This document shows positions 1 through 6,396 of a stretch of 11,996 bases of DNA, one piece after another (position 1 is the stretch's first letter; every line of letters begins with the position of its first letter). Under the pieces are notes generated by a model, which did no database searches, was not told the origin of the DNA, and saw only the letters and a program-made list of their open reading frames with translations. The stretch is taken from the NCBI GenBank assembly GCA_018065965.1, contig JAGHSH010000280.1:1-11996 (forward strand). The letters are read 5' to 3'. This stretch comes from Candidatus Apopatocola equi. Lineage in GTDB: Bacteria > Bacillota > Clostridia > Oscillospirales > Oscillospiraceae. The translations under genes were made by a program, and so were the position numbers.

Positions 1-6
1 ACTCAT
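1..6 (-). CDS. Start of a downstream minus-strand gene (first two codons only)
   Basis: On the minus strand an ATG at 6..4 followed by AGT is preceded by a consensus SD, AAAGGAGG (15-22), with 8 nt of spacing. This is very probably the start of the next gene after tig. In Firmicutes that gene is often clpP, but only two codons are inside the window, so the identity is inferred purely from usual gene order. Confidence 0.45.
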
Positions 7-46
7 AATAAATGCCTCCTTTAAGCATATGGATATACTCCGGGGT

Positions 47-70
47 GCGGGGAGAAAAGGCTCTCCCCGC
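47..70 (-). terminator. GC-rich hairpin downstream of tig
   Basis: A perfect 9-bp inverted repeat, GCGGGGAGA (47-55) and TCTCCCCGC (62-70), with a 6-nt loop lies about 50 nt after the tig stop codon. No U-tract follows it on either strand, so it may be a weak terminator, an RNA-processing or stability element, or an attenuating structure between tig and the next gene rather than a classical intrinsic terminator. Confidence 0.45.
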
Positions 71-117
71 TCCCGTTACGGCGTTATCCCAGGAAGCATA
101 ACCGCACAGGAGGAAAA

Positions 118-1425
118 TTATTCCTCAGCGGGGGCTTCCTCGGGCTCCTCCACCTCGTCAACGGCTACGCCGTTGTCGGCCACGAACTTGGCGGCCTTCT
201 TGTGGAGGATCTCTTCCTTCATTTCCGCGGCGCTGATGGCGGCCTTGACCTTCTCCACGGTCATGCCGTACTGCTTGGCCAGGGTGGCGTAATCCTCTTC
301 CATGTCCTCCTCGGTGCACTCGATGCCCTCAGCCTGGGCAACAGCCTGCAGGAACACCTCGTTGCGGACGTCCTTAACAGCCTGCTCACGGTAGTTCTCG
401 CGGAAGGTGGCCATATCGGAGTTGATCATCTCCAGATAATCCTCCAGCTTCAGGCCCTGAGCGGCCATGTAGGAGGCATAGCGGTTCACCAGATAGTCCA
501 GCTGCTCCTCGATCATGGACTGGGGAATGTCGCACTGCATCTGCTCGGCGGCCTTGTCCACGATCAGCTCCTCAAAGGCGGAGTCGGAAACGGACTTGCG
601 GGAGTTGTAGAGACGGTCGTAGATGCTCTTCTTCAGCTCCTCGAGGGTGTCGAAGTCGTTATCCTTGGCGAACTCATCGTCCAGAGCGGGCAGGATGGTC
701 TCCTTGACCTCGTGGCAGACCACGTGGAAGACGGCGTCCTTGTCGGCCAGCTCAGCGGTGTACTTCTCGGGGAAGTGGACGTTGACGTCCTTCTCCTCGC
801 CGGCGGAGATGCCTACCAGCTGCTCCTCGAAACCGGGAACGAAGCTGCCGGAGCCCAGCGTGAGGCTGTAATCCTCAGCCTTGCCGCCCTTGAACTCCTC
901 GCCGTCCACGGTGCCGACGAAGTCGATGACAACGGTGTCGCCCTCAGCAGCGGCGCGCTCGACGGTCTGAATGCGGCCGTTCTCCTTCTGCATGGACTCC
1001 AGCTCGCCCTGAATGTCCTCATCGAGAACCTCGACCTTGCTCTTGGGGCACTCCACGCCCTTGTACTGACCCAGCTCGACCTCAGGCCACACGTCGGTGG
1101 AGAAGTAGAGAACCAGAGCCTTCTCATCGTTGAACTCATACTTGGTCACGGTGGGCTGACCCACGGTGCGGAGCTGAGCCTCGGCAGCGGCAAAGGTGAA
1201 CGCCTCGGGGGCGGCCTCGCTCATGGCATCATCGTAGAAAACGTCCTTGCCGTACATACCCTCCACCACGGCGCGGGGGGCCTTGCCCTTGCGGAAGCCG
1301 GGGACGGTGATGTTCTTCTTGACCTTCTTGTAGGCCTCAGCCACGTACTTCTCAAACTCGGCGGCATCGAGAGTCACATCGAAGGTGACGACGTTCTTCT
1401 CACGATTGGTGTTGTTGACGATCAT
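118..1425 (-). CDS. tig: Trigger factor, ribosome-associated chaperone and peptidyl-prolyl isomerase
   Basis: Trigger factor binds near the ribosomal exit tunnel and shields and helps fold nascent chains. The 435-aa length is normal for the family. The N-terminal ribosome-binding domain carries the signature GFRKGKAP at residues 43-50. An FKBP-type domain follows at about residues 150-245 (GDTVVIDFVGTVDGEEF, then VPGFEEQLVG). The rest is the helical C-terminal chaperone domain, ending in a very acidic tail (EVEEPEEAPAEE). The ATG at 1425 is preceded by GAGGAG (1435-1440) with 9-nt spacing, which fixes the start. A promoter lies just upstream (1496-1524), so tig can be transcribed independently of the operon to its right. 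The family assignment is firm. Confidence 0.97.
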   Translation of the reverse strand: MIVNNTNREKNVVTFDVTLDAAEFEKYVAEAYKKVKKNITVPGFRKGKAPRAVVEGMYGKDVFYDDAMSEAAPEAFTFAAAEAQLRTVGQPTVTKYEFNDEKALVLYFSTDVWPEVELGQYKGVECPKSKVEVLDEDIQGELESMQKENGRIQTVERAAAEGDTVVIDFVGTVDGEEFKGGKAEDYSLTLGSGSFVPGFEEQLVGISAGEEKDVNVHFPEKYTAELADKDAVFHVVCHEVKETILPALDDEFAKDNDFDTLEELKKSIYDRLYNSRKSVSDSAFEELIVDKAAEQMQCDIPQSMIEEQLDYLVNRYASYMAAQGLKLEDYLEMINSDMATFRENYREQAVKDVRNEVFLQAVAQAEGIECTEEDMEEDYATLAKQYGMTVEKVKAAISAAEMKEEILHKKAAKFVADNGVAVDEVEEPEEAPAEE

Positions 1426-1495
1426 AGGGGTAAACTCCTCTCTATATTTCCGAAAAAATTTAAAGACCGGATCAACGCAGGAAATTAGCCGTATT

Positions 1496-1524
1496 ATTAT
1501 AGCAGATGGTTATGCAAATTGCAA
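1496..1524 (-). promoter_or_regulatory. Sigma-A type promoter for tig
   Basis: On the minus strand TTGCAA (1519-1524), 17 nt and a consensus TATAAT (1496-1501) lie about 70 nt upstream of the tig ATG. An 11-bp palindrome, TGCAA-A-TTGCA (1513-1523), overlaps the -35 box and could be an operator, although it could also be chance in an AT-rich patch. Confidence 0.75.
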
Positions 1525-1572
1525 TCACTGTTTTTGCAGTTTTTCAGGGGGATTTTTGGGATATTTGCCCGC

Positions 1573-2109
1573 TCACAGGCCGCCTCCGCGGAGATATACG
1601 CAGAAAAGCACCAGAAAGGCGGTCACCATGAGAAAGAAGAGCCCGGTAAGAAGAGGAATGCTCCGATCCTTCTTCGCGGGCTTCCCGATCCCCTTCCCCG
1701 CGCCGGGGACAGGCTTCGCTCCCGCAGTCCGGGACGCTTCCCTCTTCTGCTGCTCCCGCCGGGCGGCCGCGGCAGCAAGGCGCTCCCGGCGCTCCCGCTC
1801 CAGCTCGGAGAGGGGATCCGTCCGTTCAAGGAAGCGTTCGTAGTATGCCTGCACATCCCGCAGATCCTGTTCGCGGCAGAAGGGCGGGTTCGGATCATGC
1901 ACCAGCGAGTTGCGCAGGCGGCGCAGCTCATCCAGACGGTCGGCAAAGGCTTCTGCCTCCGCTCTGTGAGAAGAGGAAGGAAGCTGCCTGCGCAGCCGCT
2001 CCTCGCAGGCTCTTACACCGCTCTGTCCCGCCTCGGGGGAAAAGGCGTCTGTGCAGAAGCGGTCAAGCTGCTTATAGGCTTCCAGAAACTGCAGATCCAG
2101 CGGCGTCAT
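1573..2109 (-). CDS. Tail-anchored membrane protein with a HEPN-like RxxxxH motif, function unknown
   Basis: I do not recognise a named family. The likely start is the ATG at 2109, which overlaps the metallophosphoesterase stop as ATGA. This gives 178 aa; an in-frame upstream ATG would add 53 residues lying inside the neighbouring gene and is less likely. Residues 1-90 are helical and charged and contain RNSLVH (66-71), which fits the R-x4-6-H signature of HEPN RNases and HEPN-like domains. A highly charged, Arg/Glu/Ala-rich segment follows, likely coiled coil (ELERERRERLAAAAARREQQ). Then comes a Gly/Pro/Lys linker and one hydrophobic helix (about 152-172) ending in LRGGGL, so the bulk would face the cytoplasm. 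It is the last gene of the PAP2 - metallophosphoesterase operon. The RxxxxH motif is short and could be coincidental. Confidence 0.75.
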   Translation of the reverse strand: MTPLDLQFLEAYKQLDRFCTDAFSPEAGQSGVRACEERLRRQLPSSSHRAEAEAFADRLDELRRLRNSLVHDPNPPFCREQDLRDVQAYYERFLERTDPLSELERERRERLAAAAARREQQKREASRTAGAKPVPGAGKGIGKPAKKDRSIPLLTGLFFLMVTAFLVLFCVYLRGGGL

Positions 2110-2834
2110 GCTTCTCCCTCCGTTTCGTTCGCGCCCACGCTGCGGGGCCATACCCGGCGGGGCGTAAAGTTCAGATAGTCCCCTGCCACCAGCGTCAGGT
2201 GGGTGCAGCCCTCCACGCCCCGGAAGGCCGCATAGCCGCCCTTGCCGTGGATGTGGCCGTAGAGACATTCGGGCACGCGGTACTTCTCCAGCAGCTCCAG
2301 TATCCCCTCGCAGCGGTAGGACTGAAAAAGGGGCGGATAGTGGAGAAAGACCAGCTTCGTTTCCTCGGAGGCCTGCTGCAGAGACAGCTCCAGCCGTCCG
2401 ATCTCCCGCTTCATGACCTTGGCGTCATGCTCGCCGTGGCGCTCCTCCTCATAAAACCAGCCCCGGGTGCCGCAGAGGGACACACCCTCGCAGACCGCAC
2501 TGTTATTGTGGAGGACGGAGAGCTTCTTCAGACCGTGTTTTTCAAAGAAAGCATTCATTTTGGAGGCAGTCTCCCACCAGTAATCGTGGTTGCCCTTGAC
2601 CAGATACTTCCGGCCGGGCAGAGCCTCCAGAAACTGAAAGTCCGGCAGCGCCGCCTCCAGACTCATGCCCCAGGAGGTATCGCCGCAGAGCACAATGCTG
2701 TCCTCCTCGTGAAGCTGTGAAAAGGAAGCGCGGATCTTCTCCGTGTAGCCCTCCCAGCGGCCGCCGAAAAGGCCCATGTCCTTTTCCGGGCAGCCCAGAG
2801 CCAGATGGAGATCGCCGATAGCATAGATTGACAT
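2106..2834 (-). CDS. Calcineurin-like metallophosphoesterase
   Basis: This 242-aa protein has the full two-metal phosphoesterase motif set: GDLH (Asp8, His10), GDTSWG (Asp52), GNHD (Asn82, His83), LHYPP (His165) and YGHIHG (His194, His196). These are the metal ligands and catalytic His expected for the fold. No signal peptide is visible, so it is probably cytoplasmic. The overall shape resembles the stand-alone phosphohydrolases of the COG1768 type, whose substrate is unclear; the substrate cannot be read from the sequence. The start ATG lies 3 nt after the upstream PAP2 stop, and its SD (GGGAGGTG) overlaps that stop. The gene ends in a 4-nt ATGA overlap with the next gene. The spacing implies translational coupling. 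Confidence 0.93.
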   Translation of the reverse strand: MSIYAIGDLHLALGCPEKDMGLFGGRWEGYTEKIRASFSQLHEEDSIVLCGDTSWGMSLEAALPDFQFLEALPGRKYLVKGNHDYWWETASKMNAFFEKHGLKKLSVLHNNSAVCEGVSLCGTRGWFYEEERHGEHDAKVMKREIGRLELSLQQASEETKLVFLHYPPLFQSYRCEGILELLEKYRVPECLYGHIHGKGGYAAFRGVEGCTHLTLVAGDYLNFTPRRVWPRSVGANETEGEA

Positions 2835-2837
2835 AGC

Positions 2838-3485
2838 TCACCTCCCGGAGCGGATGAGGGAATGACGGTCAAGACCGACGGAAGAGAGCGCATAACAGAC
2901 TGCCCCCAGTCCCACCCCGGCGAACACATCCCACAGCACGTGCTGCCGGGTGGTCAGGGTGGAGAGGCAGATAGCCAGCGCCGCAAAAACCGAAAACACC
3001 TTATATCCGGCGGATACGCGCTCATCCCGCCATATTCCGAAGCAGGAGAGGGCGCTGTTGAGACAGTGGAAGGGGGGAAAGAGCACATTGGGCTCATCCA
3101 CAGCATAGAGCAGGCGCATCAGGCCGTCCCAGAACCCCGAACCGCTCAGCTCGGGGCGGGTCATAGTGGTAGGGCAGAGCAGGAACACCGACAGAGCGAC
3201 CGTGCGGGAGAGCACATCCGCCCGGAAAAAATGTTCGGCTGCCCTGTCCTCACGGGTCAGGGACAGCACATAGTTCGCAGACCAGAACAGGAAGGCAAGA
3301 AAGTACACGGAAACCGTCCAGGGCAGAAACGGGATCCGCCCGTCCAGTTCCGTGGTAAAGTCCCGGTGAAAAGTCCCGCCGCTCAGAAGCCGTCCGCCGT
3401 AGTAGACTGCGCAGTTCCACAAAAGCATTACGCCCATGCGGTGGAGCGTGCGGGGTGAATGGAGAATAGAACGCAAGAATTTCAA
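2838..3485 (-). CDS. PAP2-superfamily membrane phosphatase (lipid phosphatase-like)
   Basis: This 215-aa polytopic membrane protein has several hydrophobic segments (about 18-36, 55-75, 92-105, 162-178 and 185-203). The C-terminal half carries a PAP2-like active site: FPPFHCLNSAL (136-146; FPSxH in most relatives, so the usual Ser is Pro here) and STLTTRQHVLWDVFAG, with His182 and Asp186 matching the HxxxD pair. Members of the superfamily dephosphorylate lipid phosphates or pyrophosphates at the membrane; the substrate here is unknown. The start is TTG at 3485, supported by GGGGAG (3494-3499) with 8-nt spacing; no in-frame ATG has an SD nearby. It heads the operon with the metallophosphoesterase and the tail-anchored protein. 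I found no convincing promoter in the 106 nt upstream. Confidence 0.85.
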   Translation of the reverse strand: MKFLRSILHSPRTLHRMGVMLLWNCAVYYGGRLLSGGTFHRDFTTELDGRIPFLPWTVSVYFLAFLFWSANYVLSLTREDRAAEHFFRADVLSRTVALSVFLLCPTTMTRPELSGSGFWDGLMRLLYAVDEPNVLFPPFHCLNSALSCFGIWRDERVSAGYKVFSVFAALAICLSTLTTRQHVLWDVFAGVGLGAVCYALSSVGLDRHSLIRSGR

Positions 3486-3553
3486 ATGCAGATCTCCCCG
3501 AAAGCATTCCAGCTTTCCGAATAATACGAGTCCGTCCGCGCATACTGCTCAAA

Positions 3554-3568
3554 GCCGCCGAAGGCGGC
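3554..3568 (+). other. Short GC hairpin immediately upstream of the DUF1540 SD
   Basis: GCCGCC (3554-3559), GAA and GGCGGC (3563-3568) form a perfect 6-bp stem. It ends 8 nt before the AAGGAGGA SD at 3577-3584. On the plus strand it is followed by an A-rich run, so it is not a terminator. It could stabilise the 5' end of the DUF1540 mRNA or influence initiation. On the other strand it would lie upstream of the PAP2 gene. Confidence 0.5.
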
Positions 3569-3591
3569 AGATAAAAAAGGAGGACGGAAAA

Positions 3592-3762
3592 ATGAGTGAA
3601 AAGAAGAATTGCGAGTGCGTGCAGAACGTGGGCTGCTGCGTGAAGGAGTGCCGCTACCACAACGCTGCAGACCGCTGCATCGCCGCCCACATTTCCGTGG
3701 CCAATGAGAATGCCTCCCGCAAGGGCGACACCTTCTGCGCCACCTTCGAAAACCGCTGCTGA
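3592..3762 (+). CDS. DUF1540 domain-containing small cysteine-rich protein
   Basis: This 56-aa protein has eight cysteines (7, 9, 15, 16, 20, 29, 49, 56). The pattern CxxxECRYH...CIAAHISV...GDTFCATF matches the DUF1540 family, common small proteins of Clostridia and Bacilli that are presumed to bind metal through the Cys residues. Their function is not established. The ATG at 3592 has a strong SD (AAGGAGGA, 3577-3584); the longer in-frame upstream reading lacks one and runs into the PAP2 leader. It is the only plus-strand gene in the left three quarters of the window, placed between the yraN end and the PAP2 start, and is followed by its own hairpin. Confidence 0.9.
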   Translation: MSEKKNCECVQNVGCCVKECRYHNAADRCIAAHISVANENASRKGDTFCATFENRC

Positions 3763-3772
3763 GAAGTCCCCG

Positions 3773-3805
3773 GCGGGTGCAGGCGGCTTCTCCGTCTGCA
3801 TCCGC
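3773..3805 (+). terminator. Hairpin between the convergent DUF1540 and yraN stops
   Basis: GCGGGTGCAGGCGG (3773-3786), a 5-nt loop and CCGTCTGCATCCGC (3792-3805) form a 14-bp stem on the plus strand with two G-U pairs. On the minus strand those become A-C mismatches, so the plus-strand RNA hairpin is the stronger. It starts 10 nt after the DUF1540 stop and lies 13 nt beyond the yraN stop, exactly where a shared terminator is expected. It lacks a clear U-tract, so the terminator call is moderate. Confidence 0.55.
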
Positions 3806-3818
3806 TCCCAGTGGGCGC

Positions 3819-4181
3819 TCATTCCGGGCGGAAGGCGTCCTCAATGTGACGGATGCTCAGCTCACCCCGTATCCCATCGGGCGCATAGATCTCCACCACG
3901 TCAAAGCGGGGCTGCCGGTGCTCCGGATGTTGGAGCAGGTAGCTCTCCGCCGCCAGAATGAGCTTTCGCTGCTTGCTTTTGGTTACATATTCCGCAGCAG
4001 CGCCGAAGCTGTCATTCTTCCGCAGCTTGACCTCCACAAAGCAGAGGTATTTTCTGTTGCGGGCAATGACGTCCAGCTCCCCCATGCGGGTGCGGTAATT
4101 CATGCCCACGATCTCATAGCCCTTTTTCCGCAGGTACTCCGCGGCGGCGGCCTCACCGAAGCTCCCCGTCAGCCCGCTCAT
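3819..4181 (-). CDS. yraN: UPF0102/YraN family predicted endonuclease-fold protein
   Basis: At 120 aa this is the normal family length. It shows the PD-(D/E)xK-like core of the YraN family: Glu10 in the N-terminal GSFGEAAAAEYL helix, GELDVIA (Asp37) and FVEVKLR (Glu50, Lys52). The biological role of the family is not settled; the fold resembles Holliday-junction resolvases and restriction enzymes. The start ATG overlaps the rnhB stop by 4 nt (ATGA), and the rnhB - yraN pairing is a recurrent gene order, which supports the call. It is the last gene of the lepB operon. Confidence 0.93.
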   Translation of the reverse strand: MSGLTGSFGEAAAAEYLRKKGYEIVGMNYRTRMGELDVIARNRKYLCFVEVKLRKNDSFGAAAEYVTKSKQRKLILAAESYLLQHPEHRQPRFDVVEIYAPDGIRGELSIRHIEDAFRPE

Positions 4182-4777
4182 CCGTGCATTTTCCTCAGAA
4201 ATGTGGGACGGTGGATCTCGCAGGGGCCCAGTGCCCGGAGTGCGGCGTAATGGGCGGCAGTGCCGTAGCCCTTGTGCTTTTCAAAGCCGTAGCCCGGGTA
4301 TTGCCGTGCCAGCTCCTGCATGAGCCTGTCCCGGCTGACCTTGGCCAGAACGGAGGCCGCCGCAATGGAGGCGCAGCGCCCATCGCCCTTGACGACCTTG
4401 ACAGACGGAACGGACAGGGTATTTTTGTCATTGCCGTCCACCAGTGCCAGCGCAGGCTTTACGGAAAGCTGCGCGATGGCCCGATCCATGGCCAGATAGG
4501 CGGCATTTTTGATATTGATCTCCTCGATTTCCTCCACAGAGGCATAGGCGATGCCGCAGGCCACCGCCTTTTCACAGATCAGATCAAAGAGGGTCTCCCG
4601 TTTCTTTTCCGTGAGCTTCTTCGAGTCGTTCAGACCGGGCAGCACAAGTCCCTCCGGCAGGATCACCGCCGCAGCGCATACCGGCCCGGCCAGCGGCCCC
4701 CGGCCGGCCTCGTCCACCCCGCAGAAGGGGCGGAGCTCTCCGGCCAGCTCCCGCTCAAAAACATACAGCTCATCCAT
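4178..4777 (-). CDS. rnhB: Ribonuclease HII
   Basis: RNase HII cleaves RNA in RNA-DNA hybrids and starts removal of single ribonucleotides from DNA. The four acidic catalytic residues are visible in order: Asp22 and Glu23 in GVDEAGRGPLAGPV, Asp114 in LVDGN, and Asp150 in SVLAKVSRDR. LNDSKKL and the C-terminal KHKGYGTAAHY and HRPTFL elements are also typical. I place the start at the ATG at 4777 (199 aa), 1 nt after the rbgA stop, with GGAG about 9 nt upstream. The longer reading from 4828 would add 17 residues overlapping rbgA that do not look like the family. Confidence 0.95.
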   Translation of the reverse strand: MDELYVFERELAGELRPFCGVDEAGRGPLAGPVCAAAVILPEGLVLPGLNDSKKLTEKKRETLFDLICEKAVACGIAYASVEEIEEINIKNAAYLAMDRAIAQLSVKPALALVDGNDKNTLSVPSVKVVKGDGRCASIAAASVLAKVSRDRLMQELARQYPGYGFEKHKGYGTAAHYAALRALGPCEIHRPTFLRKMHG

Positions 4778-4778
4778 A

Positions 4779-5639
4779 TCAGGGACGCTCCAGACTGATG
4801 CGGCCCAGCTTGCCGCCCCGGTATTCATCCAGCAGGATCCGGGACATACGCTCGGTATCTACCTCGCCGCCGGAGATCAGGAAGCCGCGCTTGCGGCCCA
4901 GCCGCTGCAGCAGCTCATAGCCCTCCTCGTTCTCCTCGGGCGCTACCCTGTAGCGCTCCTCCACGGCAGTGGGATAGTCCCTCGCCAGCTGCTCCAGCAG
5001 TCGGCAGGCCACCAGCTCCCGGTCAAGGATCTCATCATTGATCGCCCCGGTCCAGCTCAGAGCAAGACCCGTCTGAGGCGTATCCAGCTTGGGCCAGAGG
5101 ATGCCCGGCGTGTCCAGCAGCTGGATGCCGCCGTTGAGAGAGATCCACTGCTTGCCGCGGGTCACACCCGGACGGTCTCCCGCCTCGGCCACCTTTCGTC
5201 CGGCAATGCGGTTGATAAAGCTGGATTTTCCCACGTTGGGAATGCCAAGCACCATAAAGCGCAGCTGACGGCCCACCTGTCCCTTGGCCTCCCAGCTCTC
5301 GATGCGGTCGGCCAGGAGCTTTCGGGCCGCGGCGGCAAAGCCGTTCACGCCCTTTCCGCTCTTGCAGTCGGTCTCCAGCACAGCGAGTCCCTGCTGCTCC
5401 AGTGCGCGGCGCCACATGGCCGTCACATTGGGGTCAGCCTGATCCACTCGGTTGAGGACGACCATGCGGGGCTTGCCCTCGGCAAGTCGGTCTATATCGG
5501 GGTTGCGGCTGGATTCGGGGATGCGGGCATCCCGCACCTCCACCACCGCATCCACCAGCTTCAGGCTGTCCTCCATCATACGGACAGCCTTCTTCATATG
5601 TCCGGGATACCAGTTGATCTTCGGTTCGTTCGTACTCAT
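4779..5639 (-). CDS. rbgA: Ribosome biogenesis GTPase YlqF/RbgA
   Basis: This is a circularly permuted GTPase needed for late assembly of the 50S subunit; 286 aa is normal. The motif order is permuted as expected. The N-terminal WYPGHMKKA (10-18) is diagnostic of the YlqF group. G4 is NRVD (63-66), G5-like is CKSGKGV (92-98), G1 is GIPNVGKSS (132-140) and G3 is DTPG (176-179). G4 has Arg where the consensus NKxD has Lys, which may alter nucleotide affinity. The C-terminal region is the ANTAR-like RNA-binding part. The start overlaps the lepB stop by 4 nt (ATGA), and rnhB follows after 1 nt, so the genes are translationally coupled. Confidence 0.96.
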   Translation of the reverse strand: MSTNEPKINWYPGHMKKAVRMMEDSLKLVDAVVEVRDARIPESSRNPDIDRLAEGKPRMVVLNRVDQADPNVTAMWRRALEQQGLAVLETDCKSGKGVNGFAAAARKLLADRIESWEAKGQVGRQLRFMVLGIPNVGKSSFINRIAGRKVAEAGDRPGVTRGKQWISLNGGIQLLDTPGILWPKLDTPQTGLALSWTGAINDEILDRELVACRLLEQLARDYPTAVEERYRVAPEENEEGYELLQRLGRKRGFLISGGEVDTERMSRILLDEYRGGKLGRISLERP

Positions 5640-6256
5640 CTGATCCTGCCTATTCTGGAAAAGTCTCTGCGGGCACTGTCAATGTCCCTGCCGGGGAACA
5701 CCAGACAGAGCACACGCCCCATGATGCAGCGGGTATCCACGCAGCCGATGCTCTCGTCACGGCTGTCCTGAGAGCCGTTGCGGTTATCGCCCATAACGAA
5801 GATGCAGCCCTCCGGTACCAGCAGTCCGCCGCTCTCCCGATCGATCATGCTGTTGAAGTCCAGAGCACGCATGGGCAGCAGCTCCAGATGCACATAGGGC
5901 TCCTCCAGCTTCACATCGTCCACAAAAACCTCGCCCCGGTCAAAATCGATCTTGACCGTCTGACCCTCGGTGGCAATCACGCGCTTCACCAGATTCTCCT
6001 CGCTGAAGGACTGCTTCCGGAAAACCACGATGACGCCCTGTTTGGGCGTGTAGGAAAGGTCAGAGATCAGCAGGCGGTCTCCCTGCTCCAGCGTATTGAT
6101 CATGGACGTTCCGTCCACGCCCACCACCCGGGCGATGAACACGAACAGCAGCACCAGCACCAGCAGAGCGGACACCAGAGCATCCACCCAGTCATAGACA
6201 TCCCGCCGCCGCGCGATCATTTTCTGTCTGCGCATCTCCACATATTCAGGTCTCAT
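5636..6256 (-). CDS. lepB: Signal peptidase I
   Basis: This membrane serine protease cleaves signal peptides from exported proteins. The 206-aa protein has a short cytoplasmic basic N-terminus, one transmembrane helix (about 24-45), then the S26 catalytic domain. The nucleophile is Ser51 in GTSMINTL (50-56 region) and the general base is Lys91 in NLVKRVIA. The conserved GDNRNGSQDSR (156-166) follows. The usual Pro of SMxPTL is Asn here, an unusual substitution next to the active site. The ATG at 6256 has AAAGGAG 4 nt upstream. A separate promoter precedes the gene. It heads the lepB - rbgA - rnhB - yraN operon. Confidence 0.95.
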   Translation of the reverse strand: MRPEYVEMRRQKMIARRRDVYDWVDALVSALLVLVLLFVFIARVVGVDGTSMINTLEQGDRLLISDLSYTPKQGVIVVFRKQSFSEENLVKRVIATEGQTVKIDFDRGEVFVDDVKLEEPYVHLELLPMRALDFNSMIDRESGGLLVPEGCIFVMGDNRNGSQDSRDESIGCVDTRCIMGRVLCLVFPGRDIDSARRDFSRIGRIR

Positions 6257-6305
6257 GCTTCTCCTTTCAGCCCGTCGGGCGCAAGAGGGATTGATTCAAC
6301 ATATG

Positions 6306-6334
6306 ATTATACACCCTTCTCCCCCGCTTCGCAA
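6306..6334 (-). promoter_or_regulatory. Sigma-A type promoter for the lepB operon
   Basis: On the minus strand TTGCGA (6329-6334), 17 nt and TATAAT (6306-6311) lie about 50 nt upstream of the lepB ATG and just after the importer terminator. The lepB operon therefore has its own start independent of the ABC cassette. Confidence 0.72.
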
Positions 6335-6338
6335 GACT

Positions 6339-6376
6339 AAAAAATGGAAGGTCTGTCCGAGAGGCAGACCTTCCAT
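6339..6376 (-). terminator. Intrinsic terminator of the ABC importer operon
   Basis: ATGGAAGGTCTG and CAGACCTTCCAT (6344-6355 and 6365-6376) form a perfect 12-bp stem with a 9-nt loop. On the minus strand it is followed by a run of T that overlaps the stem base (A-run 6339-6344 on plus). It lies about 20 nt after the ATPase stop. This is a strong intrinsic terminator. Confidence 0.9.
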
Positions 6377-6396
6377 ATGATTTCTGTTTTGCACCG

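Noticed and set aside
202..1488. 428-aa plus-strand open frame opposite tig
   Set aside because: It is antisense to a clear trigger factor and is rich in Leu, Val, Gly and His, as expected from the reverse complement of GC-rich coding DNA. No SD or family resemblance.
3250..3844. Two overlapping minus-strand frames (190 and 120 aa) across the DUF1540 gene
   Set aside because: Arg/Ala/Ser-rich shadow translations of DUF1540 and PAP2 DNA without SD or recognisable domains.
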